Below, one piece after another: positions 6,049 to 8,256 of a DNA stretch of 8,256 nucleotides (position 1 is the stretch's first letter; the number at the start of each line of letters is the position of its first letter). The notes below the pieces were generated by a model that did not search any database, had not been told where the DNA came from, and saw only the letters and a program-made list of their open reading frames with translations. The DNA is taken from contig JAXFQS010000091.1 of the NCBI GenBank assembly GCA_034178815.1, positions 1 to 8,256 of the forward strand, read 5' to 3'. Origin of the DNA: JAXFQS01 sp034178815 (lineage in GTDB: Bacteria; Verrucomicrobiota; Kiritimatiellia; RFP12; DVOR01). The position numbers and the translations under genes are program-made.

Positions 6049-6177
6049 CCCTCAAAAACGCCCCGCCCGACCCCAAAAAAGATAGCCACCACCGCCCCCA
6101 CAAGGAATCCACCAATTTTCCCCGAACCTGCCAAGACCCCACCCCCGAAGGTGCCTACCTGTCAGCCCCGCACCAGC

Positions 6178-8256
6178 CTACCGGCGCGACGCCGCCCGCC
6201 GCACCTCCGCCTCCAACTCCTTCAAATCCCGCCGCTCCCAAGACGACAACGAATCCTCCCGTCGCTTCACGGCCGCCACCCGCTCCGCCGCCTCCGAAAC
6301 ACGCCCCCGCCCCAGCGCCACCCGAATCTCCAGAAACGCCAGCCCCGCATGCCCCGAATCCAACGACCGAATCCGTTCCACCAAACGCTCCGCCCCGTCC
6401 GCCTGACCATTCCGAAGCAGAATCCCGGCCAGCGTCGAGAGCCCCGGAACAAAGTCCGGCACCTCCCTCGCCAACTTCCGCGCCACCTGCTCCGCCTCCG
6501 CCACACGCCCCAGCCGCGCCAACACCTCCGCATAATTGTTCCGCGCCGCAGCCGTCGGCTTCGCCCCCGAAACCGCCGCCTCCAGATAGACCAACGCATC
6601 CCCGTACTGCCCACGCCCCAGACGAATCGACCCCAACACATAATTCGCAAACGCAGAATCCCTTCGACGCCGCAGAATATTGATCGCGTGCAACTCAGCA
6701 GCCCCCTCCTCGCGCAACCGCACATCAAGCGACAACACCAAATCCATCAACCCCACCGTGTCCGGACGAATCGCCGCCGCCTGCAAAAACGCAGCCCTCG
6801 CCTTCCGCGCCGCATCCGCACCCTCCTGCTCCCGAAAACTGCACCCCTGAAGCAAACTCAAATAATACTGCGCCCCACGACGATCCGAAGCAGACTTCGC
6901 CATCTGCGCCAGCCGCGGAATCAAAACAGACCCCACCGCCTTCGTATCCTTTTGGGCCAACATAATCACCCCCAGCAAAGCCAAATCCGCCGGGCCTGCC
7001 CCAGACGAAACATCCAAACAACGCTGCATCAGCACCCGCGCCTTCTCCAACTCGCCAGACGCCAAATAGTACAGCGCCCACTCCGTCCCCAACTGCCCCA
7101 GCGCAATCCCGTTCGCCCCCCCAAGCTCCAGCAAACGCCTCGTCTCCTCGATTTCACCCCCTTGCATCGCCAACCGAGCTAGCCCCCGAATCGCCTGAGC
7201 GTCGGACGGATTCGCCTCCAACAGACGCTGATAACTCTCCCGACTCCTGCCAATGTCCCCCTGCATCGCGTAGATAGCCCCCATCGTCGCCAGAAGCTCC
7301 CCCTGATCCGCCTCCGAAAGCCGCCGCCGCTGCGCATTCTGCAAAGTAATCAACACCGAATCCGGGCAACTCGACATCACCCACGAAAGCCCCTTCCGAA
7401 GAAAAAGTTCGTAGTTCCGGACATAACCGTAGAAACGCCCCAACGCCCAGAGCGGCAACCGAACCGACCGATCCGAAGCAATCCGGTTCAGTTCACGGTT
7501 CATCCGATCGGCCATCTCCGCATGCACCTGGCGAGAGACTGTCAAATCATAGAGATTGAGCGCCACGCTGACATTCTCCGGGTCGATTCGTTGCGCCAGA
7601 CGGAGCAACTGGTACGCACCTTCGCCGTCTCCTGCATCGTCGCATTCGACCGCGCAGTTATTGATGATCATAGACAAACGCTGGGCAGTCAGACGGCGGA
7701 TTCGAGCCGAGAGAGGGTGGGCATTGGGGGCATCGACCTCCAGCAAATCAACGCACTCTTCCCAGAATTTCCTAGCCTGCTCCACCTGCGCGCGGTTAAC
7801 CTCCTCGCCCCTCGGAACGCCGTAGAAGCAGACCGAACCGGTGCGCGGCTTGCGGTCTCGGGCGTACCACAAATCGGGGAGCGCGAGCGAGACAGTCTGG
7901 CGTTCGATGGCGGGCATGGTGAGGAAGAGTTCTTCGAGGAAGAGGATGAAGTTCTGGTCCAGCAACCGCTCGGCTCTAAGGCGTAAGTTCTCCGAGACGC
8001 TGGGCGCGAAGCGCCGCCGGACATCGTAGCGGTAGTAGCGTTCTCTGGTGCGGAAGGGCTGGAGCAGAAGCACAGATCGGCCTCTGCGGTGTGCCGCCAA
8101 AAGGATGTTGGCGCCGCCCACCTCGTCGGTCACGACCCAGGTGCGAGAGCCTATGTCGTCCATCAACCGTTCGGCCAGAACATCGGCGAAGCGGGCCTGG
8201 TCGGTGGCTACGGCGCGGGCGTTGAGGAGGGCGCCCAGAAGGGTGGCTGCTATCAG
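6178..8256 (-). CDS. Large exported or membrane-anchored TPR-repeat protein (start beyond window)
   Basis: The frame is open to the window edge, giving 692 residues and a TAG at 6178. The first visible residues are a hydrophobic stretch 'LIAATLLGALLNARAVATDQ', either the core and cleavage site (ARA) of a signal peptide lacking its basic start, or the last membrane helix of a longer protein. Next comes an unrecognised ~200-residue region with 'WVVTDEVGGANILLAAHRRG' (visible residues 40-59) and 'LALPDLWYARDRKP'. TPR-like helical repeats follow, clearest at about 320-375 ('ATMGAIYAMQGDIGRSRESY' type) and 534-660 (several 'NYAEVLARLGRVAEAE' units). The C-terminus is charged and probably helical. 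TPR regions usually assemble protein complexes, here on the outer face of the cytoplasmic membrane (inference). Codon choice is C-ending before about 7700 and G-ending after about 7500. I do not recognise a specific function. A TTG at 8164-8166 is an unlikely start because the frame and hydrophobic segment continue upstream. Confidence 0.8.
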   Translation of the reverse strand: MIAATLLGALLNARAVATDQARFADVLAERLMDDIGSRTWVVTDEVGGANILLAAHRRGRSVLLLQPFRTRERYYRYDVRRRFAPSVSENLRLRAERLLDQNFILFLEELFLTMPAIERQTVSLALPDLWYARDRKPRTGSVCFYGVPRGEEVNRAQVEQARKFWEECVDLLEVDAPNAHPLSARIRRLTAQRLSMIINNCAVECDDAGDGEGAYQLLRLAQRIDPENVSVALNLYDLTVSRQVHAEMADRMNRELNRIASDRSVRLPLWALGRFYGYVRNYELFLRKGLSWVMSSCPDSVLITLQNAQRRRLSEADQGELLATMGAIYAMQGDIGRSRESYQRLLEANPSDAQAIRGLARLAMQGGEIEETRRLLELGGANGIALGQLGTEWALYYLASGELEKARVLMQRCLDVSSGAGPADLALLGVIMLAQKDTKAVGSVLIPRLAQMAKSASDRRGAQYYLSLLQGCSFREQEGADAARKARAAFLQAAAIRPDTVGLMDLVLSLDVRLREEGAAELHAINILRRRRDSAFANYVLGSIRLGRGQYGDALVYLEAAVSGAKPTAAARNNYAEVLARLGRVAEAEQVARKLAREVPDFVPGLSTLAGILLRNGQADGAERLVERIRSLDSGHAGLAFLEIRVALGRGRVSEAAERVAAVKRREDSLSSWERRDLKELEAEVRRAASRR

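Larger units (their letters stand above)
5980..6177. other. Intergenic gap between TPR gene and oxidoreductase gene
   Basis: The part next to the oxidoreductase gene (5980-6048) is AT-richer and holds the promoter and ribosome site. The rest (6049-6177) is strongly C-rich on the plus strand with several runs of 3-5 C and one run of six A at 6075-6080. I see no small open frame with family likeness, no tRNA-like fold and no convincing stem-plus-T-run terminator for the TPR gene. The only stem noticed is CACC/GGTG around a six-base loop near 6140-6153, too weak to call. Confidence 0.55.

Noticed and set aside
6075..6177. Possible intrinsic terminator of the TPR gene (run of six T on the minus strand)
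   Set aside because: The bases before the T-run are almost all G with no complementary arm; the only nearby stem is four base pairs and far from the run.
6043..7182. 379-codon plus-strand open frame
   Set aside because: It is a Pro/Arg-rich shadow antisense to the TPR gene with no recognisable motif and no good ribosome site.

Overview
This GC-rich window carries eight genes, all read from the minus strand, and looks like ordinary chromosome of a bacterium from the PVC group (Verrucomicrobiota, Lentisphaerota, Kiritimatiellota or close relatives). That placement is inferred from gene content: a DksA-type zinc-finger protein with a long Lys/Ala/Pro-rich front next to lspA, and an exported Gfo/Idh/MocA oxidoreductase with a twin-arginine signal and the C-terminal 'YRKGWEL'-type tail common in that group. 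I see no phage, transposon, CRISPR, tRNA or rRNA.

Reading in the direction of transcription (high to low coordinates): (1) 8256-6178 is the 3' part of a large envelope-type TPR protein whose start lies beyond the window edge. (2) After a 198-base gap holding a good promoter candidate comes a two-gene unit: an exported Gfo/Idh/MocA oxidoreductase (5979-4540), coupled through an ATGA overlap to a DapA/NanA-family aldolase that has an unusual Tat-plus-lipobox signal (4543-3404). (3) After a 107-base gap holding a second promoter candidate comes a tightly packed housekeeping unit: DksA-like regulator (3296-2421), lspA (2390-1911), miaA (1933-1004), radC (1026-262) and the start of a MenA/UbiA-type prenyltransferase (265-1, cut by the edge). 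The last four genes overlap by 23, 23 and 4 bases, so they are probably co-transcribed and translationally coupled.

Functionally, unit 3 mixes transcription control (DksA-like), lipoprotein maturation (LspA), tRNA modification (MiaA), a RadC-family protein and quinone biosynthesis. Unit 2 looks like a small secreted carbohydrate- or aldehyde-converting pair. LspA from unit 3 would be the enzyme that matures the lipoprotein aldolase of unit 2, although that is a general cell function rather than a dedicated link.

The most unusual signal is compositional. Although every gene points the same way, the G-versus-C bias flips in blocks of about 1-2 kb. In each of the three units the promoter-proximal visible part is C-rich on the coding strand (C-ending codons) and the distal part is G-rich (G- and T-ending codons). 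Two of the switches fall inside single genes (miaA and the TPR gene). No wholly new multi-gene defence or mobile system is visible.
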